DNA of 5,351 bases from Bacteroidales bacterium (GCA_024695285.1 JAILIM010000072.1:1-5351); one strand, 5' to 3'; shown: positions 1-5,351, numbered from the stretch's first letter. The notes: generated by a model not told the origin, from the sequence alone. A program made the numbers and translations.

Positions 1-96
1 CCGTCAGAGTATTGCTACTCCACGCTGCCCCTCGACTTGCATGTGTTAAGCCTGCCGCTAGCGTTCATCCTGAGCCAGGATCAAACTCTTCATTGT
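1..96 (-). rRNA. rrs: 16S ribosomal RNA, 5' end (partial)
   Basis: Read on the minus strand, this is the conserved beginning of bacterial 16S rRNA. The universal 27F priming site (E. coli positions 8-27) lies at 89 down to 70, which places the mature 5' end near 96. It continues with the GGATGAACGCTAGCGGCAGG and CTTAACACATGCAAGTCGAG blocks typical of Bacteroidetes 16S. The first variable region contains the expected helix: arms at 7-11 and 16-20 close a GCAA tetraloop in the RNA. Only about 96 nucleotides are inside the window; the rest of the gene, and any tRNA, 23S or 5S genes, lie beyond its left edge. The exact 5' end is inferred by alignment to memory of the E. coli numbering and could be off by a few bases. 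Confidence 0.97.
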
Positions 97-123
97 ATAT
101 TTTTTATAATGCTTAGCTTGTCC

Positions 124-156
124 CTGACGCTTCTTGTTTCCTAAGAAACTGACGCT
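124..156. repeat. Short direct repeat around a small hairpin in the rRNA leader
   Basis: The octamer CTGACGCT occurs at 124-131 and again at 149-156, 25 bases apart. Between them GTTTC (136-140) and GAAAC (145-149) form a five-base stem with a four-base loop. The role is unknown. Its place just upstream of mature 16S would suit a processing or folding element of the precursor, but that is inference. Confidence 0.5.
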
Positions 157-169
157 CGTTTATTAGATC

Positions 170-186
170 AATTGTGTTACACAATT
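170..186. repeat. Perfect inverted repeat in the rRNA leader
   Basis: AATTGTGT (170-177) and ACACAATT (179-186) are exact reverse complements around one central base. In RNA this gives a seven-base stem with a three-base loop. It is A/T-rich and so would be a weak hairpin. It lies mid-leader, far from the promoter, which makes an RNA-level role (processing or folding) more likely than an operator, but neither is shown. Confidence 0.6.
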
Positions 187-263
187 TCTCGGTACTTGCT
201 TGTACTTTTATCTTTCAGTCTTTTCAATGATCTTTTCTAAGTAACTCCTGCCTTTCGGCTGAG

Positions 264-294
264 GGGTTAAAAACCCGCTCTGGTTTGAAGCGGG
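264..294 (-). promoter_or_regulatory. Terminator-like 5' hairpin with a competing stem in the rRNA leader
   Basis: In the RNA sense CCCGCU (294-289) pairs with AGCGGG (279-274) around a nine-base loop, and the stem is followed directly by UUUUU (273-269), the layout of an intrinsic terminator. The last bases of its 3' arm and two of the U's can instead form GGGUU-UUU-AACCC (276-264), so the two folds exclude each other. The first stem starts within a few nucleotides of the predicted transcription start. It may act as an early pause or attenuator, or simply cap and stabilise the 5' end. No function is demonstrated. Confidence 0.45.
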
Positions 295-298
295 ATTG

Positions 299-329
299 CA
301 AAGGTACGAACATTTTTTGAACTGGCAAA
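299..329 (-). promoter_or_regulatory. Promoter of the rRNA operon (Bacteroidetes type)
   Basis: On the minus strand a -33 box TTTG (329-326) is followed after exactly 19 bases by a -7 box TACCTTTG (306-299). This matches the TTTG-N19-TAnnTTTG consensus known for the primary sigma factor of Bacteroides. The predicted start is the purine-containing stretch at about 295-297. It is the only TAnnTTTG box I find on this strand between 16S and the divergent gene, so I see no tandem second promoter. Confidence 0.88.
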
Positions 330-360
330 TTTTTCTTGAGAATTTTTCGAAAAAGATTTC
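327..360. promoter_or_regulatory. A/T-rich zone with palindrome upstream of the rRNA promoter
   Basis: This segment is mostly runs of T and A directly upstream of the rRNA -33 box. It contains the direct repeat AATTTTTC (328-335 and 341-348, 13 bases apart) and a perfect 12-base palindrome, TTTTTCGAAAAA (343-354), centred about 53 bases upstream of the predicted rRNA start. Position and composition resemble an UP element or a bent activator region of a strong rRNA promoter. The palindrome could also be a protein site shared with the divergent msrA gene. Both readings are inference. Confidence 0.4.
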
Positions 361-406
361 TCCCCTCCTCTTTTCTCCAAGGGCAAGGATTTCTGCCAGA
401 ATGTAT

Positions 407-414
407 TATCTTTG
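407..414 (+). promoter_or_regulatory. -7 box of the msrA promoter
   Basis: TATCTTTG fits the Bacteroidetes -7 consensus TAnnTTTG and lies 13 bases before the ATG at 428. No good TTTG is found 19-20 bases further upstream (the region reads CAAG), so the promoter looks weak or activator-dependent. Transcription would start near 418-421, leaving a 5' untranslated region of about 10 bases, all A/T, with no Shine-Dalgarno sequence. Confidence 0.6.
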
Positions 415-427
415 TGAAAATTTTTTT

Positions 428-1333
428 ATGGAAAAGACGATTTATTTTGCCGGCGGCTGCTTCTGGGGTACCCAGCATTTCTTTGCCCAGCTGAGCGGCG
501 TCAAGGAGGCCCTCTGCGGCTACGCGAACGGGAATACCGTAAATCCCCGATATGAAGAAGTTTACACAGACACCACCGGCTTTGCCGAGACGGTGAAGGT
601 GACGTATTATCCCGAGCATATCGGCCTTCAGGAGCTTACGGAGCTCTTTTTCTGTATCATCGACCCGCTGAGCCTCAACCGCCAGGGGCATGACGAGGGC
701 ACGCGCTACCGCACGGGGATTTATTTCGGGGACCCGGCCGATGAGGCCCTTCTCAAGGAGGTATACGCGCGCGAGGAGGCCCGCGTGGGCGTACCTCTAG
801 TAGTAGAGCTGAAGCCGCTGCGGAATTTCTACGCAGCCGAGGAGCGCCACCAGGACTACCTGGACAAGAATCCGGACGGCTACTGCCATCTGCCGTTCAA
901 GGCGTTCCGCTACGGGAAACTGTATCAGGATATGAAACTGATTCTGGGCGATGAACCGGACCCGGTGGCCCGGATGTCGCAGGCGGTCGCGCTCATCCAG
1001 GAGCGGATGGGCTTTTTCTGGACGGGCTTTTACCGGGTCCTGGGCCAGCAGCTGGTGCTGGGGCCGTTCCAGGGACCATCGGCCTGTTTCCGCATCGGCT
1101 ATGGGAAGGGCGTTTGCGGGACGGCCTGGAAGCAGAGGCGCACGATGGTGGTGCCGGATGTCGAGGAGTTCCCGGGACATATTGCCTGCAGCAGCCTGTC
1201 GCAGTCGGAGATTGTGGTGCCGCTCGTCCGCGAGGGGCAGGTCAAGGCGGTGCTGGATATCGACAGCAAGGAGCTGGCGACGTTTGATGCCACGGACGCC
1301 CTTTGGCTGGAAAAAATCCTGGATATCCTCTAA
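428..1333 (+). CDS. msrA: Bifunctional methionine sulfoxide reductase: MsrA fused to free-Met-(R)-SO reductase (fRMsr)
   Basis: A 301-residue cytoplasmic repair enzyme without signal peptide. Residues 1 to about 164 are MsrA, which reduces the S-sulfoxide of free and protein-bound methionine: GGCFWG with catalytic Cys11, TGFAE with Glu54, a GTRYRTGIY-type motif (91-99), HQDYLDKNP (141-149) and the probable resolving Cys153 in GYCHL. Residues from about 169 to 301 are a GAF-fold fRMsr, which reduces free methionine-R-sulfoxide: LGPFQG, then Cys220, Cys230 in GKGVCGTA, Cys254 in GHIAC, then SEIVVPL and VLDIDS. The cysteine spacing (10 and 24) equals that of E. coli Cys84, Cys94 and Cys118. The start at 428 is chosen because MEKTIYFAGGC is the usual MsrA N-terminus and the TATCTTTG box sits just upstream; in-frame ATGs at 296 and 401 lie in or before promoter sequence. 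Thioredoxin is the likely reductant, from family knowledge. Confidence 0.93.
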   Translation: MEKTIYFAGGCFWGTQHFFAQLSGVKEALCGYANGNTVNPRYEEVYTDTTGFAETVKVTYYPEHIGLQELTELFFCIIDPLSLNRQGHDEGTRYRTGIYFGDPADEALLKEVYAREEARVGVPLVVELKPLRNFYAAEERHQDYLDKNPDGYCHLPFKAFRYGKLYQDMKLILGDEPDPVARMSQAVALIQERMGFFWTGFYRVLGQQLVLGPFQGPSACFRIGYGKGVCGTAWKQRRTMVVPDVEEFPGHIACSSLSQSEIVVPLVREGQVKAVLDIDSKELATFDATDALWLEKILDIL

Positions 1334-1339
1334 TTTTGT

Positions 1340-1347
1340 TATATTTG
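1340..1347 (+). promoter_or_regulatory. -7 box immediately before the Tricorn-like gene
   Basis: TATATTTG matches TAnnTTTG and ends only six bases before the ATG at 1354, so a transcript from here would be leaderless or nearly so. The 20-base gap between the msrA stop and the next ATG contains this box and little else. There is no matching TTTG at the 19-base spacing (the nearest, 1302-1305, is too far), so its strength is uncertain, and the gene may also be reached by read-through from msrA. Confidence 0.5.
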
Positions 1348-1353
1348 TAGGTT

Positions 1354-4300
1354 ATGAAAAAAGAGCTTTTGAGTTTAGTCGCCTGTCTGGCCTTTGTGAG
1401 CATGCAGGCACAAGAGGTTCCCACGTGGATCCGCCGCAATGCCATCTCCCCGGATGGTCAGACGATTGCCTTCAGTTATAAGGGGGATATTTTCACCGTG
1501 CCGGTGGGCGGCGGCGAGGCCCGTCAGATTACCTCGCACCGCGATTATGAGAGCGATCCGGTCTGGACGCCGGACGGCAGCCATATCGTGTTCTCGTCCA
1601 CGCGCGAGAACAGCAAGGATATTTATGTGAGCGCAAAGGAAGGCGGCGTGCCCAAGCGCCTGACCACCCTGCCGGGCAACGAGACGCCGCTGGCGGTATC
1701 GGCCGATGGCACGGTCTGGTTCACCTGGGCCGATTCGAACCTCCAGAGCCCGGGCTTCGACGGTTTCCCCGGAGAGCCGGCCCTGTACCGGACCAACCTG
1801 GACGGGAAGGCGCCCGAGCTGGTGACGTCGCTCACAGTATCGGCCCTGAGATTCAATGAGAAAGGGGCGATGCTTTACGAGGACTGGAAGGGCTACGAGG
1901 ATCCGCTGCGCAAGCACCATACGTCCTCGGTTACGCGGGATATCTGGCTGTGCGAACCGGCATCGGCCGGAAAAATTGACGGCAGCGCCCGTTTCACCAA
2001 GCTGTCCACTTATAAAGGCGAAGACCGCAACCCGGTTTTTGCGGCCGATGGCGACACGTTCTTCTTCCTGAGCGAGCAGGACGGCAAAACGTCGAATGTC
2101 TATAAGAGCAGCCTGTCGCATCCCGAACAGCAGACGCAGCTTACGTTCTATGATAAAAATCCCGTGCGCTTCCTGTCGGTGGCGAAGAACGGGACGGTGG
2201 CCTATTCCTATAACGGCGACCTGTATACGCTGGAAGGCGGGAAGGTTTCCATCACGCTGAGCCGGGACGAGGACCAGCGGGAGATTAATCCGCTGAGCCT
2301 CAAGAGTGCATCGGCCATTGCCGTGTCGCCCGACGGGAAGGAGATTGCCATGGTGATGCGGGGCGATGTCTTTGTGACGTCGGTGGATTACAGCACGACG
2401 CGCCGCATTACGAATACGCCGGAGCAGGAGCGGGGCGTGAGCTTTTCCAGCGACGGCCGGGAGCTGTACTATGCTTCGGAGCGCAATGGCTGCTGGAGCA
2501 TTTACAAGACTTCGCTCACCCGCAAGGAGGACAAGCTCTTTACCTATGCGGTGCATGTGAAGGAGGAAAGGGTGAGCCCGGCCGGGGAGACGTCTTTCCA
2601 GATGGAGGTGTCGCCGGATGGGAAGTATCTGGCCTACCTGCGCGACCGCACGGAACTGGTGGTCCTGCCTACGAAGGGCGGCAAGCCGCGGAGCCTGCAC
2701 AAGAATATCAATTACTCGTATTCCGATGGAGACCAGGACTTTGCCTGGAGTCCGGACAGCCGGTATCTCCTGTGCAACTGGATGGAGCACGGGGGCTGGA
2801 ACAATGAGGATATCGCGATGATTGACGTGGAGAGCGGCGCCATTACGAACCTGACGCGGAGCGGCTACTCCGACGGGAGTTTCCGCTGGGCGCTGGGCGG
2901 CAAGGCCATGACCTGGGAGAGCGACAAGAACGGCTACCGCAGCCATGGCAGCTGGGGGGCCGAGGCCGATATCTACATCATGTTCTTCGACGGCAAGGCG
3001 TACACGGAGTTCGGCCGGAGCAAGGAGGAGAAGGAGATTGACAAGATGCTCATGGGCGAGAAGGCAGCGGCCAAGGCCGAGAAGAAGGCCGAGAAGGACT
3101 CGGTGGCGAAGAAGGTGCCGCAGCTGGAACCGGATCTGGAGAACCGGGACAACCGGGTGCGCCGGCTTACGCGTTTCTCGAATATGATGGGCGACCATTA
3201 CCTGACGAATGACGGGGAGAAGCTTTACTTTACGCAGCGCCTGGAGCGGAGCTATGACCTCTGCTGCCTGAATATCGTGGAAGGCGACATCAAGGTGGTC
3301 AAGAAGAATGTCTTCGGAAGCTTTACACCATCGGCCGATGGCAAATCGCTCTTTATCGCGCGCGGCGGCAGCATCATCCGGCTGGATATCGCGACGGGGA
3401 AAGAGAAGACGGTTTCTTTCTCGGGCGACTATGAGTTTAAGCCGCAGCAGGAGCGGGCCTATATCTTCGAGCACTGCTGGAAGCAGGTGAAGGAGAAGTT
3501 CTATGTGCCGGACCTGCACGGGGTGGACTGGGACTACTATCACGACAATTATGTGCAGTTCCTCCCCTACATCAATAACTATGTGGATTTTGCCGATTTG
3601 CTTTCCGAGATGCTGGGTGAGCTGAACGGTTCGCATACGGGGGCGCGTTTCCGCAGCCCGGCGGGCCGGAGCATGGGTCACCTGGGTGTGCTCTATGACC
3701 AGAACTGGTCGGGGGACGGCCTGCGCATTGCGGAGGTGCTGCCCGGCGGTGTGCTGGCGAATACGGATGCTTCGATCAAGGCCGGGGATATCGTGCTTTC
3801 GATTGAGGGTCATGCGATTAAGGCCGGCGAGGCCTGGATGCCGTACCTGTATAACCGGAATGGCAAGAAGACGGTGATTACGCTGAAGACGGGCGGCAAG
3901 GAGAAGGAGTATATCGTGACGCCATCGGCTTCGGATGCGACGCTGCTGTATCGGCGTTGGGTGCGTCAGCGCGAGGAGATGGTGGAACGCCTCTCCGGCG
4001 GCAAGGTGGGCTATGTGCACATCGAGGGGATGGACTCCCCCAGTTACCGGGAGCTGTATTCCAAGGCGCTGGGTAAGTATCGGCATTGTGAGGCGCTCAT
4101 CGTGGATACGCGTCACAATGGCGGTGGCTGGCTGCACGACGACCTGGTGACGTTCCTCGGGGGCAAGGAGTATTGTCTCTTTACGCCGCGGGGGCAGTAT
4201 ATCGGCCATGAGCCGTTTAACAAGTGGACGAAGCCCAGCTGTGTGCTGATCGGCGAGGATAACTATTCCGATGCGTCGGGCTTCCCGCTGGCGTATAAGA

Positions 4301-4560
4301 ACCTGGGGATTGGCAAGCTGATTGGTGCGCCGGTGCCGGGTACGATGACGGCTGTGTGGTGGGAGAATCAGGTGAATCCGCTGCTGGTGTTCGGGATTCC
4401 GCAGGTGGGCAACTATGACACGGAGGCCGGACAATATATTGAGAATCATCAGATTGAGCCGGATATCCTGATTTACAACGACCCGGCGTCGGTCCTCAGT
4501 GGACGGGACCTGCAGCTGGAGGCCGCTGTGAAGGAAATGCTTAAAGAAATTGCAGAATAA
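1354..4560 (+). CDS. Secreted Tricorn-like S41 family peptidase
   Basis: A 1068-residue serine peptidase, close in length to archaeal Tricorn, which trims peptides to short products. Residues 1-19 form a signal peptide (likely cut after SMQA), so it should act in the periplasm, unlike cytosolic archaeal Tricorn. Propeller repeats of the SPDG/PD40 type start near 31, 71, 115, 229, 324, 364, 419, 465, 617 and 658, fitting the two beta-propellers. A Lys/Glu/Ala-rich linker at 557-598 interrupts the second. The helical C1 region (about 693-768) carries Ser760-His761 in GELNGSH; a PDZ domain follows (about 772-858); the C2 region carries Ser972-Asp973 in NYSDAS and Glu1030 in IENHQIEPDI. These match Tricorn Ser745/His746, Ser965/Asp966 and Glu1023, with the same 58-residue gap between the last two, so the enzyme should be active. 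The start is the only ATG after the msrA stop that gives a signal peptide. The stop overlaps the next start. Confidence 0.95.
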   Translation: MKKELLSLVACLAFVSMQAQEVPTWIRRNAISPDGQTIAFSYKGDIFTVPVGGGEARQITSHRDYESDPVWTPDGSHIVFSSTRENSKDIYVSAKEGGVPKRLTTLPGNETPLAVSADGTVWFTWADSNLQSPGFDGFPGEPALYRTNLDGKAPELVTSLTVSALRFNEKGAMLYEDWKGYEDPLRKHHTSSVTRDIWLCEPASAGKIDGSARFTKLSTYKGEDRNPVFAADGDTFFFLSEQDGKTSNVYKSSLSHPEQQTQLTFYDKNPVRFLSVAKNGTVAYSYNGDLYTLEGGKVSITLSRDEDQREINPLSLKSASAIAVSPDGKEIAMVMRGDVFVTSVDYSTTRRITNTPEQERGVSFSSDGRELYYASERNGCWSIYKTSLTRKEDKLFTYAVHVKEERVSPAGETSFQMEVSPDGKYLAYLRDRTELVVLPTKGGKPRSLHKNINYSYSDGDQDFAWSPDSRYLLCNWMEHGGWNNEDIAMIDVESGAITNLTRSGYSDGSFRWALGGKAMTWESDKNGYRSHGSWGAEADIYIMFFDGKAYTEFGRSKEEKEIDKMLMGEKAAAKAEKKAEKDSVAKKVPQLEPDLENRDNRVRRLTRFSNMMGDHYLTNDGEKLYFTQRLERSYDLCCLNIVEGDIKVVKKNVFGSFTPSADGKSLFIARGGSIIRLDIATGKEKTVSFSGDYEFKPQQERAYIFEHCWKQVKEKFYVPDLHGVDWDYYHDNYVQFLPYINNYVDFADLLSEMLGELNGSHTGARFRSPAGRSMGHLGVLYDQNWSGDGLRIAEVLPGGVLANTDASIKAGDIVLSIEGHAIKAGEAWMPYLYNRNGKKTVITLKTGGKEKEYIVTPSASDATLLYRRWVRQREEMVERLSGGKVGYVHIEGMDSPSYRELYSKALGKYRHCEALIVDTRHNGGGWLHDDLVTFLGGKEYCLFTPRGQYIGHEPFNKWTKPSCVLIGEDNYSDASGFPLAYKNLGIGKLIGAPVPGTMTAVWWENQVNPLLVFGIPQVGNYDTEAGQYIENHQIEPDILIYNDPASVLSGRDLQLEAAVKEMLKEIAE

Positions 4561-4562
4561 TG
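4558..4562 (+). promoter_or_regulatory. TAATG stop-start overlap
   Basis: The TAA stop of the peptidase (4558-4560) shares its last A with the ATG of the glycosyltransferase (4560-4562). The preceding bases are A-rich without a placed Shine-Dalgarno sequence, and no TAnnTTTG box is found just upstream. This arrangement points to translational coupling and a shared transcript for these two genes. Confidence 0.8.
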
Positions 4563-5351
4563 GATCGTAAACTGGTAATCATTCCTACTTATAACGAGAA
4601 GGAGAATATTGAGGATATTCTCCGGGCCGTGTTCGCACTGGAAGGCATGTTCGACGTGCTGGTGATCGATGACGGCTCTCCGGACGGAACGGCGAAGCTG
4701 GTCTCCGGGATGCAGCCTGCTTACAGCGAGCGGCTGCATCTGCTGGAGCGCAGCGGGAAGCAGGGGCTGGGAACGGCCTACCTGCTGGGCTTCCGCTGGG
4801 CGCTGGAGCACGGATATGATTATATCTTCGAGATGGATGCCGATTTCTCGCACAATCCGCAGGACTTGCTCAGGCTGTATAAGGCTTGCAGCGGCGGGGG
4901 CGATTTGGCTGGCGGGGCTGATCTGGCCGGCGGGACCGGTGGGGCTTCCGGGGCTTCCGGGGCTTCCGGGGCTTCCGGGGCCGGCGGGGCTGATCTGGCT
5001 GTGGGGTCCCGGTACTGCAACGGGGTGAGTGTGGTGGACTGGCCGATAAGCCGGATTGTGCTGTCTTATTTTGCATCGGCCTTTGTGCGGACGGTGCTGG
5101 GGATGAAAGTGTACGATACCACCGCCGGATTTGTGTGTTATACGCGGCGGGTGCTTGAAACGATCGACCTCGATGCCGTGAAGATGAAGGGCTACGGGTT
5201 CCAGATCGAAATGAAATACACCGCCTGGAAACTCGGTTTCCGTATCAAGGAGGTCCCCATCATCTTCACCAACCGCCAGAAAGGCACCTCTAAAATGAGC
5301 GGCGGCATCCTCGGCGAAGCCTTCTGGGGCGTCCTGGAACTCCGCTTCCGT
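4560..5351 (+). CDS. Family 2 glycosyltransferase, polyprenol-phosphate mannose synthase (Dpm1) type, partial at 3' end
   Basis: The first 264 codons are in the window, open to its last base. The family moves a sugar, usually mannose, from a nucleotide donor to polyprenyl phosphate on the inner face of the membrane, supplying donors for glycosylation or envelope sugars. Motifs in order: VIIPTYNEKENI (6-17), VIDDGSPDGT (35-44), GLGTAYLLGF (69-78), DADFSHNP (93-100) with the metal-binding DxD Asp93/Asp95, VGSRY (148-152), DTTAGF (186-191), GYGFQIEM (211-218) and FTNRQKGTSKM (236-246). No membrane segment is seen so far, as in short Dpm1-type enzymes; a C-terminal one beyond the edge cannot be excluded. 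Residues 112-144 (15 Gly, 9 Ala, 4 Ser of 33) form a low-complexity insertion between the helix after DxD and the strand leading to GSRY, where relatives have only a short turn. The sugar and polyprenol are inferred from the family. Confidence 0.9.
   Translation, partial: MDRKLVIIPTYNEKENIEDILRAVFALEGMFDVLVIDDGSPDGTAKLVSGMQPAYSERLHLLERSGKQGLGTAYLLGFRWALEHGYDYIFEMDADFSHNPQDLLRLYKACSGGGDLAGGADLAGGTGGASGASGASGASGAGGADLAVGSRYCNGVSVVDWPISRIVLSYFASAFVRTVLGMKVYDTTAGFVCYTRRVLETIDLDAVKMKGYGFQIEMKYTAWKLGFRIKEVPIIFTNRQKGTSKMSGGILGEAFWGVLELRFR
4911..4999. repeat. 17-base direct repeat flanking the tandem array
   Basis: GGCGGGGCTGATCTGGC is found at 4911-4927 and identically at 4983-4999, offset by 72 bases (24 codons), both in the same reading frame (Gly-Gly-Ala-Asp-Leu-Ala). 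A diverged extra copy (GGCGATTTGGCT) begins at 4899. The second copy runs into the conserved VGSRY motif, so it is probably the original, and the first a product of duplication. The array of nine-base units lies between the copies. Confidence 0.9.
4941..4976. repeat. Nine-base tandem repeat, four perfect copies (Gly-Ala-Ser)
   Basis: GGGGCTTCC is repeated at 4941-4949, 4950-4958, 4959-4967 and 4968-4976, followed by a partial unit GGGGC (4977-4981). It is in frame and encodes Gly-Ala-Ser four times (residues 128-139) in the glycosyltransferase. Because the unit is three codons, gain or loss of copies keeps the frame. The copies are identical at the DNA level, which suggests recent expansion. 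Confidence 0.95.

Larger units (their letters stand above)
97..297 (-). other. Pre-16S rRNA leader (transcribed spacer)
   Basis: This is the stretch between the predicted rRNA transcription start (about 295-297) and the mature 16S end (about 96), so roughly 200 nucleotides of leader. It encodes no credible protein. In the RNA sense it holds, from 5' to 3': a GC-rich stem followed by U5 (294-274), a competing stem (276-264), a GCC-GAAA-GGC tetraloop hairpin (259-250), a GTAC...GTAC stem (205-192), an AATTGTG inverted repeat (186-170) and a GTTTC/GAAAC stem (149-136). Leaders of this kind normally carry antitermination and processing signals. I could not identify a certain boxA. The processing stem cannot be tested because its 3' partner, downstream of 16S, is outside the window. 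Confidence 0.8.

Noticed and set aside
296..427. An upstream extension of the msrA frame by 44 codons, with ATGs at 296 and 401
   Set aside because: The extension runs through the divergent rRNA promoter and the msrA -7 box, and has no similarity to MsrA, which normally begins right before the GCFWG motif.
224..691. A 155-codon minus-strand frame crossing the rRNA promoter
   Set aside because: It covers the rRNA promoter and part of msrA on the opposite strand and shows no protein-family features.
795..808. CTCTAGTAGTAGAG quasi-palindrome with an unusual run of CTA GTA GTA codons in msrA
   Set aside because: The five-base stem is short, it lies in a conserved beta-strand of the MsrA domain, and there is no supporting context for a regulatory site.
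932..1333. A separate fRMsr gene starting at the internal ATG at 932
   Set aside because: The frame is continuous with MsrA and there is no stop codon between the domains. I see no TAnnTTTG box just before 932 and a start there would leave the fRMsr domain shorter at its N-terminus than the free-standing E. coli enzyme.
1375..1386. A lipobox-like LVAC at residues 8-11 of the peptidase
   Set aside because: The hydrophobic stretch before this Cys is too short for a lipoprotein signal, while an ordinary signal peptide with a cut after SMQA at residue 19 fits well.
3328..3341. A perfect 14-base palindrome, CCATCGGCCGATGG, inside the peptidase gene
   Set aside because: It encodes the Pro-Ser-Ala-Asp-Gly turn of a propeller repeat, and similar ATCGGCCGAT wording recurs at another such repeat (about 1697); coding constraint explains it.
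1375..4449. A 1024-codon open frame on the minus strand, lying entirely inside the peptidase gene
   Set aside because: It is antisense to a convincingly functional gene and its translation is Arg/His/Leu/Ile-rich with no recognisable motif. Long stop-free antisense frames are expected where GC-rich codon use on the sense strand avoids codons that read as stops in reverse.
4941..4985. A collagen-like Gly-X-Y stretch
   Set aside because: Only about five triplets, all Gly-Ala-Ser or similar and without proline, embedded in a cytoplasmic enzyme; too short and of the wrong composition for a triple helix.
4820..5076. Minus-strand Pro/Glu/Ala repeat frames opposite the tandem array
   Set aside because: They are the reverse reading of the GGGGCTTCC repeat inside a clearly conserved glycosyltransferase.

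Overview
The window looks like a chromosomal piece of a fairly GC-rich member of the Bacteroidales. Three things point there: the 5' end of a 16S rRNA gene with a Bacteroidetes-type start; a promoter that matches the Bacteroidetes consensus (TTTG, 19 bases, TAnnTTTG); and protein genes that have no Shine-Dalgarno sequence but carry TAnnTTTG boxes just before their start codons. The family within the order cannot be fixed from 96 bases of 16S.

Layout. Bases 1-96 are the first part of a 16S rRNA gene read leftwards. Bases 97-297 are its transcribed leader, which holds several small hairpins, one of them a terminator-like stem at the very 5' end of the transcript. The rRNA promoter lies at 299-329 with an A/T-rich zone behind it (327-360). 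Reading the other way, a TATCTTTG box at 407-414 precedes the first protein gene.

Three protein genes follow on the plus strand, closely packed. (1) 428-1333 encodes a fusion of peptide-methionine-(S)-sulfoxide reductase (MsrA) with a GAF-fold free-methionine-(R)-sulfoxide reductase (fRMsr/MsrC); all recognised catalytic cysteines of both halves are present. (2) 1354-4560 encodes a secreted 1068-residue Tricorn-like S41 peptidase: signal peptide, WD40/PD40-type propeller repeats, charged linker, PDZ domain and the complete Ser-His / Ser-Asp / Glu catalytic set. (3) 4560-5351 and beyond the edge encodes a family 2 glycosyltransferase of the polyprenol-phosphate mannose synthase (Dpm1) type. 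Its start overlaps the peptidase stop (TAATG), and it carries an unusual Gly/Ala/Ser-rich repeat insertion.

How they fit together. The genes may be co-transcribed, but they do not form an obvious pathway: repair or salvage of oxidised methionine, periplasmic peptide degradation, and lipid-linked sugar donor synthesis. The points most worth a second look are the MsrA-fRMsr fusion, the repeat-expanded loop of the glycosyltransferase, and the rRNA leader with its possible attenuator-like 5' hairpin. I see no mobile element, CRISPR array, phage gene or tRNA.
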